Counted from the first letter of the stretch, positions 35,049-45,159 are shown. The stretch: DNA of 64,000 nucleotides from CATQHP01 sp965205595 (GCA_965205595.1 CBDBHI010000018.1:124001-188000); one strand, 5' to 3'. Notes: generated by a model not told the origin, from the sequence alone. A program made the numbers and translations.

Positions 35049-35129
35049 GGTGGCCTCCGCGCCTAGTGTAGTGGACGAGACGGCGCACCTTTCGCCCGCT
35101 TTCGCCGTCAGGTGGCGAGAATCGCAGGA

Positions 35130-36683
35130 CTAGTGCCGAAAGTGCCTGACGCCGGTAAATACCATTGCCAATCCCAATCTGTTTGCGGCGTCGATGACCT
35201 CTTGGTCTCGCTTAGAGCCGCCCGGCTGGATCACCGCCGTGGCGCCGTGCTGTGCGAGTTCTTCGACTCCGTCGGCGAAAGGGAAGAATGCGTCCGACGC
35301 CACTACCGTTCCATCTAACGGTAGGATGGCCTTCAACGCACCGATTCTTGCCGCGTCAACGCGGCTCATCTGACCGGCGCCGACTCCGACCGTCTGGCCG
35401 TCGAGCGAGTAGAGTATGGCGTTTGACTTGACGTGTTTGACGACCTTCCAGGCGAACTCAAGCGCGCTGCGTTCGGACTCGGTCGGTTGGCGTTCGGTCA
35501 CCACGCGCAGTTCCTCGGGACTTGTCTCGTGGTGGTCTTCGCTTTGAACGAGGAAGCCGCCGGAGATACTTTTCGTGACGAACCCCGGGGGCAGAGAATC
35601 GATCTCGAGCAGGCGGATGTTCTTCTTTTTCGATAGAATTGCTTTCGCTTCAGCGCTGTAACCCGGCGCGACAATGGCTTCCACAAACAGCTTCGACATT
35701 TCCTCCGCGGTCTCGGCGTCGACCTCGCGATTAAGGGCGATCACGGATCCGAATGCCGACACCGGATCGCACGCAAGCGCCTTGCGGTAGGCTTCGGCCA
35801 GCGACTCGTGCTGTGCGCAACCACAGGGGTTGGTGTGTTTGATGATGGCGACGGCGGGCTGGTCGAATTCCTCGATTAGCCGCGAGCAGGCGTCGACATC
35901 AACCAGGTTGTTGTAGGAAAGCTCTTTGCCGTGAAGCTGCCGCGCACCGGCGACGCCGGTTTTTCCGTCGCCGTAAAGCGCCGCTTTTTGATGCGGATTT
36001 TCGCCGTATCGAAGGGATTGTTGAAGAGGGAGGCCGATGTCCAAAAGCGCCGGCAACTGTGACTCGTCCGCGGCTAGAGTCTCGCTCTCGGGCGAAAGCC
36101 GCGAAATCGTCCCGGCGATAGCGCGATCGTAGGCGGCGGTAACCGCAAAGGCTTTCTGCGCCAAGAGCCAGTGTGTTTCGCCGCCGAATCGTAGCTCGTT
36201 CTCGTCGAGTTCGTCGGCGAGACGGTCGTAATCAGCAGGGTCGGTGACGACGGCGACATCGCGAAAATTCTTAGCGGCGGCGCGGATCAAACTCGGCCCC
36301 CCGATGTCGATGTTTTCGATGAGTTCGTCGAACGTCGCGCCGACGCGCGCAGCAGTTTTTTCGAAAGCGTAAAGATTGACAACGACCATATCGATCGTGC
36401 CGATATCGTGTTCGGCCAGAGCGGCCATATGATCGGGGTTTGAGCGGATAGCGAGGACGCCCGCCGCGATACGCGGGTGGAGCGTCTTTACGCGCCCGTC
36501 GAGCATCTCGGGGAAGCCCGTCACGTCGGCGACATCGCGGACCTCGAGGCCCGCCTCGCGAAGCAGGCGCGCGGTGCCCCCGGTGGAGATCAGTTCGATG
36601 TGATGACGCGCAAGTCGCCTGGCGAAATCGGCGAGCCCGCTCTTATCGGTCACGCTCAATAGCGCCCGTTGGATCTTGGACAT
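35130..36683 (-). CDS. purH: Bifunctional AICAR formyltransferase / IMP cyclohydrolase
   Basis: This enzyme catalyses the last two steps of purine synthesis: it formylates AICAR to FAICAR and closes the ring to IMP. The 517-aa length is normal. The N-terminal IMP cyclohydrolase domain begins ALLSVTDKSGLADFARRLAR with FPEMLDGRVKTLHPRI; the transformylase follows with QPAVAIIKHTNPCGCAQ, where Lys/His are catalytic, and ends in a KRDQEVIDAANRLGLAMVFT segment. It is divergent from trpB with 43 bp between, which must contain both promoters. Confidence 0.97.
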   Translation of the reverse strand: MSKIQRALLSVTDKSGLADFARRLARHHIELISTGGTARLLREAGLEVRDVADVTGFPEMLDGRVKTLHPRIAAGVLAIRSNPDHMAALAEHDIGTIDMVVVNLYAFEKTAARVGATFDELIENIDIGGPSLIRAAAKNFRDVAVVTDPADYDRLADELDENELRFGGETHWLLAQKAFAVTAAYDRAIAGTISRLSPESETLAADESQLPALLDIGLPLQQSLRYGENPHQKAALYGDGKTGVAGARQLHGKELSYNNLVDVDACSRLIEEFDQPAVAIIKHTNPCGCAQHESLAEAYRKALACDPVSAFGSVIALNREVDAETAEEMSKLFVEAIVAPGYSAEAKAILSKKKNIRLLEIDSLPPGFVTKSISGGFLVQSEDHHETSPEELRVVTERQPTESERSALEFAWKVVKHVKSNAILYSLDGQTVGVGAGQMSRVDAARIGALKAILPLDGTVVASDAFFPFADGVEELAQHGATAVIQPGGSKRDQEVIDAANRLGLAMVFTGVRHFRH

Positions 36684-36726
36684 AAACGGCTATTGTACGT
36701 CCGGCGGAGCGCGCTAAGTTAAGGGG

Positions 36727-37941
36727 ATGGTGGCAGCAACGCAGAAGCTTCCAGACTCGCTCGGACGGTTCGGTGACTACGGGGGCCGCTACGTCCCCGA
36801 AATCCTGGTAGCACCGCTCGACCAACTCGAGTCGACATACCGCGAGGCGAAAGACGACCCAGTCTTTCAGGCGGAACTACAGGAGCTACTCGAGCAGTTC
36901 GCCGGCCGAGCCACGCCGCTTTATCACGCCAAGCGGCTGAGCGAAGATCTGGGTGGCGCCGACATATATCTCAAACGCGAAGACCTGCTGCACACGGGCG
37001 CCCACAAGATCAACAACTGTCTGGGACAGGTGATTCTGGCGCGCCGCATGGGCAAGAAACGCATCATCGCTGAAACCGGCGCGGGCCAACACGGGGTGGC
37101 GACGGCAACGGCTTGTGCGCTATTCGGGTTCGAGTGCATCGTCTACATGGGTTCCGAAGACATGCGCCGGCAAGCGCTCAACGTCTTTCGCATGCGCATG
37201 CTTGGAGCAAAGGTTGTCAGTGTCGATACGGGCAGCCGGACGCTTAAAGACGCAATTTCAGAGGCGATGCGTGACTGGGTAGCGACTTTCGAATCGACGC
37301 ATTATCTGCTCGGCTCCGCCCTGGGGCCGCACCCGTACCCGATGATGGTGCGCGACTTTCAATCAATCATCGGCATCGAGGCAAGAGCACAGTATCACGC
37401 AGTGTCGAACGGCGAACCGCCCGACCTGCTGATCGCCTGCGTCGGCGGCGGAAGTAACGCCATCGGGCTGTTTTACCCCTTTCTCGGCGACAAGACGGTG
37501 CGCATGGTTGGGGTCGAGGCAGGCGGCCGCGGCGAGACGCTCGGCGACCATGCCGCCCGTTTCGAAGGCGGTCTGCCCGGCGTACTGCAGGGCACACGGA
37601 GCTACGTCCTGCAAGATGACGACGGACAAATCGCGCTAACGCACTCGGTCTCGGCCGGGTTAGACTACGCCTCGGTAGGTCCCGAGCACGCCTGGCTGCG
37701 CGATGAAGGCCGTGTCGAGTACACGTCGTGCCAAGATGGCGATGCGATCGAAGCCGTGAAAACTCTTTCACAACTTGAAGGCATCATCCCCGCCTTGGAA
37801 TCCGCGCACGCGGTGGCGGAAGCGGTCAAGCGCGCTCCCAGCGCGAAGGGTCAAACGTTTATCGTCAATCTGTCGGGGCGCGGCGACAAGGACATCGGCA
37901 TTTTCCGTGAGAATATGCCCGAACTTGAAGCATCCGATTGA
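36727..37941 (+). CDS. trpB: Tryptophan synthase beta chain
   Basis: This subunit condenses indole with serine to give tryptophan, using PLP. The 404-aa protein carries GRFGDYGGRYVPEILVAPL, HTGAHKINNCLGQ with the PLP lysine (about residue 94), AETGAGQHGVATATACALFG and CVGGGSNAIG for phosphate binding. It is the TrpB1 type, which partners TrpA. No trpA or other trp gene is adjacent, so the operon is split in this genome. It converges with pncB. Confidence 0.96.
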   Translation: MVAATQKLPDSLGRFGDYGGRYVPEILVAPLDQLESTYREAKDDPVFQAELQELLEQFAGRATPLYHAKRLSEDLGGADIYLKREDLLHTGAHKINNCLGQVILARRMGKKRIIAETGAGQHGVATATACALFGFECIVYMGSEDMRRQALNVFRMRMLGAKVVSVDTGSRTLKDAISEAMRDWVATFESTHYLLGSALGPHPYPMMVRDFQSIIGIEARAQYHAVSNGEPPDLLIACVGGGSNAIGLFYPFLGDKTVRMVGVEAGGRGETLGDHAARFEGGLPGVLQGTRSYVLQDDDGQIALTHSVSAGLDYASVGPEHAWLRDEGRVEYTSCQDGDAIEAVKTLSQLEGIIPALESAHAVAEAVKRAPSAKGQTFIVNLSGRGDKDIGIFRENMPELEASD

Positions 37942-37979
37942 TAAGCCTGGTCGAAACGCGGGCTGGCTCGGTCACTTCG

Positions 37980-39437
37980 TCAGAGATTTTCGGCATTATC
38001 GCCGAGAGGTTTGCACCGTTCAAACAGGCTTCGCTCGAGCAAGACCGGCAATCGCTCATGGCAGTCGAAACTGAGCAGTCTGCCGGGCACCTTTTCTAGT
38101 TGGGAACGAAGCCGTGCGCGAGACTGCTCTAAGCTGCCTGGCGGATCGAGAATTTCGCCTTGAATCAACACCGGCTTCAGCAGGTTTTCGTACGGCAAAT
38201 CGGACGCCACCGTTCGAGCTGTGTTGCTTCCATGGGGATCCACCCCGATACAGGTGTCCGCGGGAGGGTTTAGCTCGTCGTAGATCAGGTCGAATGAGAT
38301 AAATTCGCGATCGGCGTAACGTCTAACCTGGAGCATCCCCGGTGTTGACGCTTTCGCGCTCGTCTCCGAGCGTTTCGCCTTGCCTTGCCAATGGCCCGCC
38401 GAGTCACGAAGCGCCGAGAGCTTGTACACCCCTGCGAGGGCAGCATCGGGCCGGCCACTCACAAGGCGCGTGCCCACGCCCCAAACGTTGATCCGCGCGC
38501 CGGCTGCCTTTAGACTGGCGATTTGCTGCTCGTCAAGATCGTTCGACGCGGTGATAGAAACATCGCCTAAGCCGGCTTCCTTCAATAGCCGAGCCGCTTC
38601 TTGCGAAAGGGCCGAGAGATCGCCTGAGTCGAGTCGAATACCGACCAGCCGATGGTCCTGCTCTCGAAGTTTCTTGCCAACTGCTATGGCCCGCTTCACT
38701 CCATCGATGCTGTTGTAGGTGTCGACTAGAAAGACACAGTTGTTCGGCATCGCACGACCGTATGCTTCGAATGCTTCTTGCTCGCTGTCGAATGACAGCA
38801 CCCAACTGTGGGCATGTGTCCCGCGAACGGGAATGCCGTAGAGCTTCCCCGCTAACACGTTCGAAGTCGCTGCGCAGCCGCCGATATAGGCCGCTCGACT
38901 GGCACTCAATCCGCCATCAAACCCTTGCGCTCGGCGCAGGCCGAATTCCAGCACCGGATCATCTCCCGCCGCCAAACAAACTCGCGTAGCCTTAGTTGCA
39001 ACCAGCGTTTGAAAGTTGATGATGTTGAGCAGCGCCGTCTCGACCAATTGAGCCTGCAGTAGCGGCCCGCGAACGCGCACCAGTGGCTCTTGAGGAAAAA
39101 CGACCGTGCCCTCGTCAATGGCATCAACATCGCAGCGGAACTCGATCTGGGAGAGGTAGCCGAGGAATTCCGCGTCGAACAGCTGCTCGCCATCTGTACC
39201 AGTAAGCGTCGACAGATAGGCACAATCGTCGGCGTCAAATCGTAGTTCTCGTAGCCATTCAATTGCCGCAGCTAGCCCGGCGGCAACAGCGAATGAGCCG
39301 CCAAACGGCGCTTGGCGGAAGAACTGATGAAAGACGGCTTCGCGCTCGGCGATGCCCTCCTTCCAATAGCCATAGGCCATCGTCAACTGGTAGAGGTCAG
39401 TGACTAGCGCGAGAGATTGGCCGTACGGAGCGGGCAT
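37980..39437 (-). CDS. pncB: Nicotinate phosphoribosyltransferase
   Basis: This enzyme makes nicotinate mononucleotide from nicotinate and PRPP, in NAD salvage. The 485-aa protein opens LALVTDLYQLTMAYGYWKEG and contains EFGLRRAQGFDGGLSASRAA (substrate and PRPP binding), GIPVRGTHAHSWVLSF with the regulatory His region, and IRLDSGDLSAL. It is the last gene of a cofactor cluster transcribed leftwards, 12 bp after coaX. Confidence 0.93.
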   Translation of the reverse strand: MPAPYGQSLALVTDLYQLTMAYGYWKEGIAEREAVFHQFFRQAPFGGSFAVAAGLAAAIEWLRELRFDADDCAYLSTLTGTDGEQLFDAEFLGYLSQIEFRCDVDAIDEGTVVFPQEPLVRVRGPLLQAQLVETALLNIINFQTLVATKATRVCLAAGDDPVLEFGLRRAQGFDGGLSASRAAYIGGCAATSNVLAGKLYGIPVRGTHAHSWVLSFDSEQEAFEAYGRAMPNNCVFLVDTYNSIDGVKRAIAVGKKLREQDHRLVGIRLDSGDLSALSQEAARLLKEAGLGDVSITASNDLDEQQIASLKAAGARINVWGVGTRLVSGRPDAALAGVYKLSALRDSAGHWQGKAKRSETSAKASTPGMLQVRRYADREFISFDLIYDELNPPADTCIGVDPHGSNTARTVASDLPYENLLKPVLIQGEILDPPGSLEQSRARLRSQLEKVPGRLLSFDCHERLPVLLERSLFERCKPLGDNAENL

Positions 39438-39449
39438 TAGCGCCTGACT

Positions 39450-40217
39450 TTAGGGCTGATTGCGGTCCCAAATCAGCCGCAGTCCGTCGAGAGTCAGGTA
39501 ATTGTCGACGGTTTGGATGTGCCGCGATTCCGGCGCCAAAGCGTCCGCCTGACCTCCGGTCGCAACCACTTTCGTTGACGGCCCTAGCTGCTCGATCATC
39601 TTCTCTAGAACGCCGTCGATCATCCCGAGCATGCCGTAATACAAGCCGGACTGCAAACTGGCGACGGTATTCGAGCCGATAACTTGCTCTGGCTTACGAA
39701 GGTCGATTTGCGGTAAACGCGCCGTGCGACGAAACAACGCTTCTGACGAAATTCCGATGCCTGGGCAGATGACGCCGCCGAGGTACTCATAGTTGGCAGA
39801 GATCGCGTCAAGAGTGATTGCCGTGCCGAAGTCGACCGCGACGCATGGACAGCCGTACTTATCCGCGGCGGCGACTGAGTTGACGATGCGATCGGCGCCG
39901 ACTTCTTCAGGACGGTCGACGCGTATTGTTATCCCGGTCGGAATGGTCGAATCCACATGAAGAGGTTTCAGGCCGAGGTAGCGCTCCGCCATGCCGTCGA
40001 TTGAGGCGCCAAGTTGTGGGACCACCGACGCCACGATCATGCTGTCGACGTTCTCAATATCAAGTGAGCCGAGCGAGAAAAGGTTGCGAAACAGGACTCC
40101 CCAGCCATCAATGGTCTCCGCACTGTCGGTCTTCAGGCGCCAATCAGCCTCGAGCTTTGAACCGTCAAACAGTCCAAGCGTTAAATTGGTGTTTCCGATG
40201 TCAACCGCGAGCAGCAT
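39450..40217 (-). CDS. coaX: Type III pantothenate kinase
   Basis: It phosphorylates pantothenate at the first step of CoA synthesis. The 255-aa protein has the ASKHA-fold phosphate loop LLAVDIGNTNLTLGLFDG, GADRIVNSVAAADKYGCPCV and the catalytic Asp region VAVDFGTAITLDAI, ending in TGGQADAL. It starts 4 bp after the birA stop. The birA-coaX order is common in bacteria, consistent with one operon. Confidence 0.95.
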   Translation of the reverse strand: MLLAVDIGNTNLTLGLFDGSKLEADWRLKTDSAETIDGWGVLFRNLFSLGSLDIENVDSMIVASVVPQLGASIDGMAERYLGLKPLHVDSTIPTGITIRVDRPEEVGADRIVNSVAAADKYGCPCVAVDFGTAITLDAISANYEYLGGVICPGIGISSEALFRRTARLPQIDLRKPEQVIGSNTVASLQSGLYYGMLGMIDGVLEKMIEQLGPSTKVVATGGQADALAPESRHIQTVDNYLTLDGLRLIWDRNQP

Positions 40218-40221
40218 CCGC

Positions 40222-40992
40222 CTAGTATTCGGTGTCGTCGGGACGGACGCTGCCGGCTAAGACCGGTTCGACGACACCTGCGTCGTCCCTCAACAAGAGC
40301 ATACCGTTTGCGTCGAGGCCGGCGCTGGTGCCGCGCCGGTCGAGCACTCGGTCATTGTCATTTCCAACTACGGCCACGCGCCGACCCGACACGTAGCTTG
40401 AAGCCTTGCTAAATGCGTCTAGGATGGGCTCTTTCCCTTGATCGAGATAGATTTCATAGTTGTCGCGAATTGCGTCGAGCATCGGCTGCAAAACAGAATC
40501 AGCCTCAAACTTGCGTCCCGTCTCCAGAAATAGCGAGGTTGCCAGATTTTCCAGCTCCGGGCCGAAGTTCTTGTAATTAAGATTGAGCCCGATGCCGACA
40601 ATGACATGCGCCACTCGCTCTTGGTCGCTTTCCATGTCGACCAAGATGCCCGCGCACTTTCGCTCGCGAATTAAGATGTCGTTCGGCCAGCGGATATCGC
40701 AGCTCATGCCGCTTTGGGCTTGTACGGCCTCGGCGACCCCCAGCCCAGCGACAAGAGTGAGCATGGGAGCCGCGCCCGCAGCGATATCCGGCCTTAGAAT
40801 CAGCGAAACATAGAGGCCGCCACCGGGCTCTGAAAGCCATGATCGGCCCAGCCGCCCACGACCAGCGGTTTGCTGCTCTGCTGTTACGATCGTGCCCTCG
40901 ACACATCCGTCGCGAGCAAGTTCCGCCGCCTCGCGCATCGTTGTATCGATGCGCTCGAAGTGATGCACCGGTCGCCCGAATTGACGCCTCAT
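40222..40992 (-). CDS. birA: Biotin-[acetyl-CoA-carboxylase] ligase without DNA-binding domain
   Basis: The enzyme joins biotin to acetyl-CoA carboxylase via biotinyl-AMP. The biotin loop TAGRGRLGRSW, the SLILRP strand and RWPNDILIRERKCAGILVD are visible. The start was set at ATG 40992 because the long open frame upstream overlaps a glycosyltransferase in another frame. The resulting 256-aa protein lacks the N-terminal winged helix of E. coli BirA, so it is a ligase without repressor function. It overlaps the glycosyltransferase stop by 4 bp (ATGA). Confidence 0.92.
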   Translation of the reverse strand: MRRQFGRPVHHFERIDTTMREAAELARDGCVEGTIVTAEQQTAGRGRLGRSWLSEPGGGLYVSLILRPDIAAGAAPMLTLVAGLGVAEAVQAQSGMSCDIRWPNDILIRERKCAGILVDMESDQERVAHVIVGIGLNLNYKNFGPELENLATSLFLETGRKFEADSVLQPMLDAIRDNYEIYLDQGKEPILDAFSKASSYVSGRRVAVVGNDNDRVLDRRGTSAGLDANGMLLLRDDAGVVEPVLAGSVRPDDTEY

Positions 40993-41861
40993 CCCGAGCC
41001 CGAAGTTCTGGTTGAAGTAAGGAAGGTTTTTGTCTTTAAGCTTTTTCGAGCTAGAGCAAACCCGTGACTGGCCGCGCGCGCAAACCCGCTTACGGTCACC
41101 AAGTCCCCGCCGAGGCGACGAACGGTAAACCAAAGCTTCAGCAGCCAGATCGGCCCGAGCAATCGCTGCCAAGCCGGTCGAGATTTCCGGAACAGCAAAG
41201 TTTGGTTCGATACGTATGAGTGCCAATACTCCGGCTTTCTCACGGGGCGAACACCCCCACTTACGTGCCGTGCATGGAAGAGAAGTGCCTCGGGGCAGAC
41301 CGTAATCTCATAGCCGGCACGGGTCACGCGGGAGGCGAATTCCGTCTCTTCTCCATGAAAAAACGGCGCTACAAAATTCGCGTCCCAACCCCCCACCTCC
41401 TCAATCACATCGCGTCGAAAGGCCATATTGCATCCAATTGCAGCGGGGACCGTGCGACTCTCGGGATGCCACGCGAACACCGGGTCGGTTGCGTCAATCC
41501 AGCCCGCAACGCCGCCAATTTTCGGAGAGCTGAACGCACGCGAGTAATTCGTCAACAATTCCGGGCCGAATCGAGTATCGTCATCCACGAAAACCAACAC
41601 GTCGCCTGACGTGCGTGTAATCGCTAGATTTCGAGCGTTACACATGTGAGGAGGAAGCATCTGAATGACCCGTAGACGGTCCGGCATCTTGCTCGCACGT
41701 TCGACTAATCGCGCGTCCAACGAAGGGTTTTGATCGACAACCGTTACATCAAAGCGCTCGTACTCTTGAGCGAAAATGTCGTCCAGGCAATCTAGCAGTA
41801 CGTCTTCGCGGCCGAGCGTGATCACCGCGACGTTGATCCACGGCCGCGAGTCAGCGAACAT
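40989..41861 (-). CDS. Family 2 glycosyltransferase
   Basis: The protein has a GT-A domain of about 220 residues: VAVITLGREDVLLDCLDDIF, VTVVDQNPSLDARL, NARNLAITRTSGDVLVFVDD with the DDD metal site, and VGGWDANFVAPFFHGEETEF. Then come a Trp-rich and a basic C-terminal part (about residues 225-290) with a possible amphipathic helix (LLGPIWLLKLWF). ATG 41861 is preferred; a GTG 6 bp upstream is possible. It overlaps both neighbours in a string of overlapping genes with a second glycosyltransferase upstream. Sugar and acceptor unknown. Confidence 0.87.
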   Translation of the reverse strand: MFADSRPWINVAVITLGREDVLLDCLDDIFAQEYERFDVTVVDQNPSLDARLVERASKMPDRLRVIQMLPPHMCNARNLAITRTSGDVLVFVDDDTRFGPELLTNYSRAFSSPKIGGVAGWIDATDPVFAWHPESRTVPAAIGCNMAFRRDVIEEVGGWDANFVAPFFHGEETEFASRVTRAGYEITVCPEALLFHARHVSGGVRPVRKPEYWHSYVSNQTLLFRKSRPAWQRLLGPIWLLKLWFTVRRLGGDLVTVSGFARAASHGFALARKSLKTKTFLTSTRTSGSG

Positions 41862-42699
41862 ATTCACGATTGAAGCGATTGCCCTTGTAAACCGCGATCG
41901 GCCGCAGCCAGATGAACAGCGCTTCGGCGGCGGTCCGAATCTGAAAGCGCGCTAGAGCCAAGACCAGTTTTGCATATGAACTTGGTGCCAATAGATCGAG
42001 CAGCATGGCGCCGAACGGATACTCGACATCGACGAACCGCCAGCCGAATCCTTCGTTTTCACAACGCTTAAAGAGGCTCCTAACCGTAAATTCATGGCCG
42101 TGATAGCCGCTGGCCGCCGGTACGTATTCGACTCGTCGATATCCGTTTTCGAAACACTTTTTCTGGAAATACTTGTCCTCTCCCATCAAGACATTGTCGC
42201 CAAACCCCGTCGCCTCCCATACATCGCGACGGGTCGCCAAACACATACATGAGAAACCGTGGCCGCCATGCTCGTCGATGAATTTCCGGCTTTCGCGCGT
42301 GAACGCAAATCGCCGGGTTTCCCAGAAAAACGGCTGGCGGTCCGGATGCGGAATCCCTCGGCCGAGAGCGACATCGGCACCATTGCGGAGCGGCGCGATT
42401 AGCCGATCGAGCCAGCCATTGTCGGCGGGAATGTAGTCCTGAGAGATCGTCGCGATGTAGTCGCCGTGCGCCATGCCGAACGCCAAGTTGCGGGCGTACC
42501 CGAATCTAAACTCGGCCGCGGCGATCGATTCCATGCGAACCGGAAACTCATCGCAAAGCGACTCACTGCCGTCTGTCGATCCCGAATCGAGTAGCAAAAT
42601 CTCTAGCTGTTCCGCGCACTTCTGAGACAGTAAACCGGCAACACCGCGCCGCAATATTGGCCCCCCGTTTAGCACCAGAATCACGACCGAAACCTTCAT
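41851..42699 (-). CDS. Family 2 glycosyltransferase, rhamnosyltransferase-like
   Basis: A 282-aa GT-A glycosyltransferase starting MKVSVVILVLNGGPILRRGV. EILLLDSGSTDGSESL binds the nucleotide, FGYARNLAFGMAHGDYIATI leads to SQDYIPAD at the metal site, and FGDNVLMGEDKYFQKKCFE is the acceptor loop. The C-terminal ~50 residues are hydrophobic and may attach it to the membrane. It overlaps the next glycosyltransferase, and both probably act on the same surface polysaccharide or glycolipid. It is divergent from the hydrolase gene at 42777. Confidence 0.87.
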   Translation of the reverse strand: MKVSVVILVLNGGPILRRGVAGLLSQKCAEQLEILLLDSGSTDGSESLCDEFPVRMESIAAAEFRFGYARNLAFGMAHGDYIATISQDYIPADNGWLDRLIAPLRNGADVALGRGIPHPDRQPFFWETRRFAFTRESRKFIDEHGGHGFSCMCLATRRDVWEATGFGDNVLMGEDKYFQKKCFENGYRRVEYVPAASGYHGHEFTVRSLFKRCENEGFGWRFVDVEYPFGAMLLDLLAPSSYAKLVLALARFQIRTAAEALFIWLRPIAVYKGNRFNREYVR

Positions 42700-42776
42700 G
42701 AATGCGCGGACCGCTGGCGTCTCGCTGTTCGTCTATTGTAGAAGTCCATCGGCCGACTTCGTCGCTCGATATAGCT

Positions 42777-43451
42777 ATGAGCCCGGAATTCATCGATCAA
42801 TCGACAAACAACGGGTCCCACGTTCGAGGAACGCTCCATTCCCCTGACAACTGTGGAGACGACGTTCTGGTGTTCGCACATGGCGCCGGCGGGGATCAGT
42901 ACTCGGCGCTGTTGCTCGCGATTGCGGAGGAATTTTCGGCGGCGGGAACGAGCGTTTTCCGCATCGACCTGCCATATCGCCAGCGCCGTCCCAAGGGCCC
43001 GCCGTCGCCCGCTCGCTCCGCCCTTGATCGCGCCGGGCTGCGGGCAGCCGCGAGCCTCATGCGTGAACGATTCAGTGGCCGAGTATTCCTTGGAGGCCAA
43101 TCGTATGGTGGGCGCCAGTCGACAATTTTGGCGTCGGAAGATCACCGCGCCGCTGACGCACTCTTCCTCACGTCGTACCCGCTTCATCCGCCCGGGAAGC
43201 CTGAAAGTCTCAGAACCGAGCATCTGCCGCGACTGCGAACGCCGTCGTGCTTTGTTCACGGAACGCGCGACAACTTCGGAACCGTTGCCGAAATGGAATC
43301 CTCCCTAGCGCTGATTCCGGTCGCGCGTGAGTTGCATGTGATCGAGGGTGGCGGCCACGGGCTTGTCTCGAAGCGCGAGGGCCTCGAACGTCTGTACGAA
43401 GTCGTGCATGAGCTGCCGGCGAAGTTTTTGAAGTTTGCGAGACAGATCTGA
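42777..43451 (+). CDS. Alpha/beta hydrolase of the KANL3/Tex30-like family
   Basis: The 224-aa protein has VLVFAHGAGGDQYSALLLAI with the oxyanion loop, FRIDLPYRQRRPKGPPS, FLGGQSYGGRQSTILAS with the nucleophile elbow (GQSYGG), TPSCFVHGTRDNFG for the acid and GGGHGLVS for the His. The start was placed at ATG 42777; the longer frame runs into the divergent gene's promoter region. Small hydrolases of this type have unknown substrates. No operon partner. Confidence 0.85.
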   Translation: MSPEFIDQSTNNGSHVRGTLHSPDNCGDDVLVFAHGAGGDQYSALLLAIAEEFSAAGTSVFRIDLPYRQRRPKGPPSPARSALDRAGLRAAASLMRERFSGRVFLGGQSYGGRQSTILASEDHRAADALFLTSYPLHPPGKPESLRTEHLPRLRTPSCFVHGTRDNFGTVAEMESSLALIPVARELHVIEGGGHGLVSKREGLERLYEVVHELPAKFLKFARQI

Positions 43452-43536
43452 TAGTGGGCGCAACCGATAGCTGGAAACGGAGCACTGCGCGGTCTGCCTC
43501 TCGTTTGAGCCAACGTAGCGGACTTGAAGTCACACC

Positions 43537-44930
43537 TCAGCGCTCAAACTCTCGCGAAATCATCTCGACGACTTCGTGCTGTCCGTACGTCGCAGCCTTC
43601 TCCATGCATTGTGCGGCGCAGTTGCTCGCGCGTTCGGTGTTCCCGAGTGCCCGATGGACAAGTGCCGCTAGATAGAGTGCACGCGGGCTAAGAGCCGACT
43701 CGGTCTTTAAAGAGCGTTCGATGTGTACGAGGGCCTGTCGGTATGAGCCCCGCTCGGCCAGTCGGCGGCCAAGATGAAAATTGGCTAGCGACGCCGACGG
43801 ATCATCTTCAAGAGCTAGTTCGTATTGCTCATCGGCCTCGCTAGTACGGCCAACCTGTTCCAGGGCAAAGCCCAAATTTCCATGCGATTCGGCGGATTGC
43901 GGATTAATCTCGAGCGCCCGCGTAAACATCGGAATTGCTGAGTCGAACTCGTCATCGAATGCGAGTAGCACACCATAGTTGTAATGTGCCTCTTCCAACT
44001 CGTCGTTCAGCGCAACCGCTTCGTTGTAGTGAGCTGTTGCTTTCGCCGTGTCATCGAGTTGTCCGTAAACCGAAATTAGATTGACGTGGGCCTGGGCGTG
44101 TTGCGGATCGAGCTCCAGTGCCGCCTCCGATGCATCACGTGCCGCGGGCAGGCTGGCGGCACTCATCAACTCTGAGCCCTCTTGAAATAGCGTCTGAGCT
44201 GTGGTGGCGGTCAGCTTTGCGAGTTCGTCGATGAGCGGGTCAGGATAGTGCCGCCGTGGAGTCGCGTCGCTTGCCTCGTAGTTGGCGAGCGCCAGCGCCG
44301 CATCCGCGCCGCGGCCGACCTCCCGATAGGCGTTCGCCAGAGCGTAGTGAGCCTCGCGATATTCCGGATCGAGGGCAATCGCCCGTTCTAAGTGCCCGAG
44401 AGCTTCGGTTGCGCCCAGCGAAAGGTAGCCGCGGCCGAGGCGATAGTGCAGTGCGGGGCTGTTTGGCGCTTCCTCAAGAGCGGCCGTCAACACGCCAATA
44501 GCTTCTTCGTTTGACCCGCTCGCCGCTAGGCTATCCGCGAGCCGGATCGCCGGCGCCAAGTCGGCCGGTTTCAACTTGCGCGCCGCTTCGAACGTCATTC
44601 GAGCCGACTCCGTCTGACCCAACTCGCCCTGAATAGCGGCCCAGTAGTAAAGCCAATCAAATGACTCGGGCTCGAGGCCGCTCGCTCGCTCAAAACATTG
44701 CGCGGCCTCAGTAGTGCGCCCGTACGCATAGAGCACGCGGCATAGCCTTCCGACGGAGGTGCATCGTCGGGCGCCGCCTGAGCACTGGCAAGAGCCTCGC
44801 GAAACTGCTCTTGAACCGCCGCGGCATAGCCGTCAACTGTAGGGTTCGGCAGTGGTGGAAGGTCGCCCCTAGTGCCACACGAAATTGTGGCGAGCGTGAC
44901 GGCTCCGGTGATCGCGATGGTGGTCCGCAC
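43537..44930 (-). pseudogene. TPR lipoprotein interrupted by a one-base frameshift
   Basis: The N-terminal part from GTG 44930 (another GTG at 44990) encodes a lipoprotein-like signal (RTTIAITGAVTLATISCG) and a short linker. At about 44748-44753 the reading frame is lost. In the second frame the protein continues GRLCRVLYAYGRTTEAAQCF and runs with many TPR units (about ten, for example LHYRLGRGYLSLGATEALGH) to the stop at 43537. One extra G in the TTCC-GAC stretch would restore a single protein of about 460 aa. This is either a real disruption or a sequence error. Such exported TPR proteins often accompany TonB receptors, and an intact one lies immediately upstream. Confidence 0.75.
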
Positions 44931-45129
44931 CCAAGTGGATGAGCGACAACGTAAAAGGGTCGTAAAGCCCACACCCACATTCTTGCCCACTCGCGGAATC
45001 TAGCGCGTTTCCCGGTCGTGTGCAGCTTCACTTCAAGGTGGGAAACTGCACTTACGAGACGTTTTTAGAGCTTCCAGCGGGTGATCACGCCTGAGTGAGT
45101 CACGGTCCACCCATTTGGTTACCGGTAGA

Positions 45130-45159
45130 TTGACGATTCTTCTCAAGATGTGGTACAAA
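45130..45159 (+). promoter_or_regulatory. Possible sigma-70 promoter of the TonB receptor gene
   Basis: TTGACG (45130-45135) and TACAAA (45154-45159) are separated by 18 bp, close to the consensus, about 90 bp upstream of the receptor start. Acidobacteriota promoters are little studied, so this is tentative. Confidence 0.4.
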
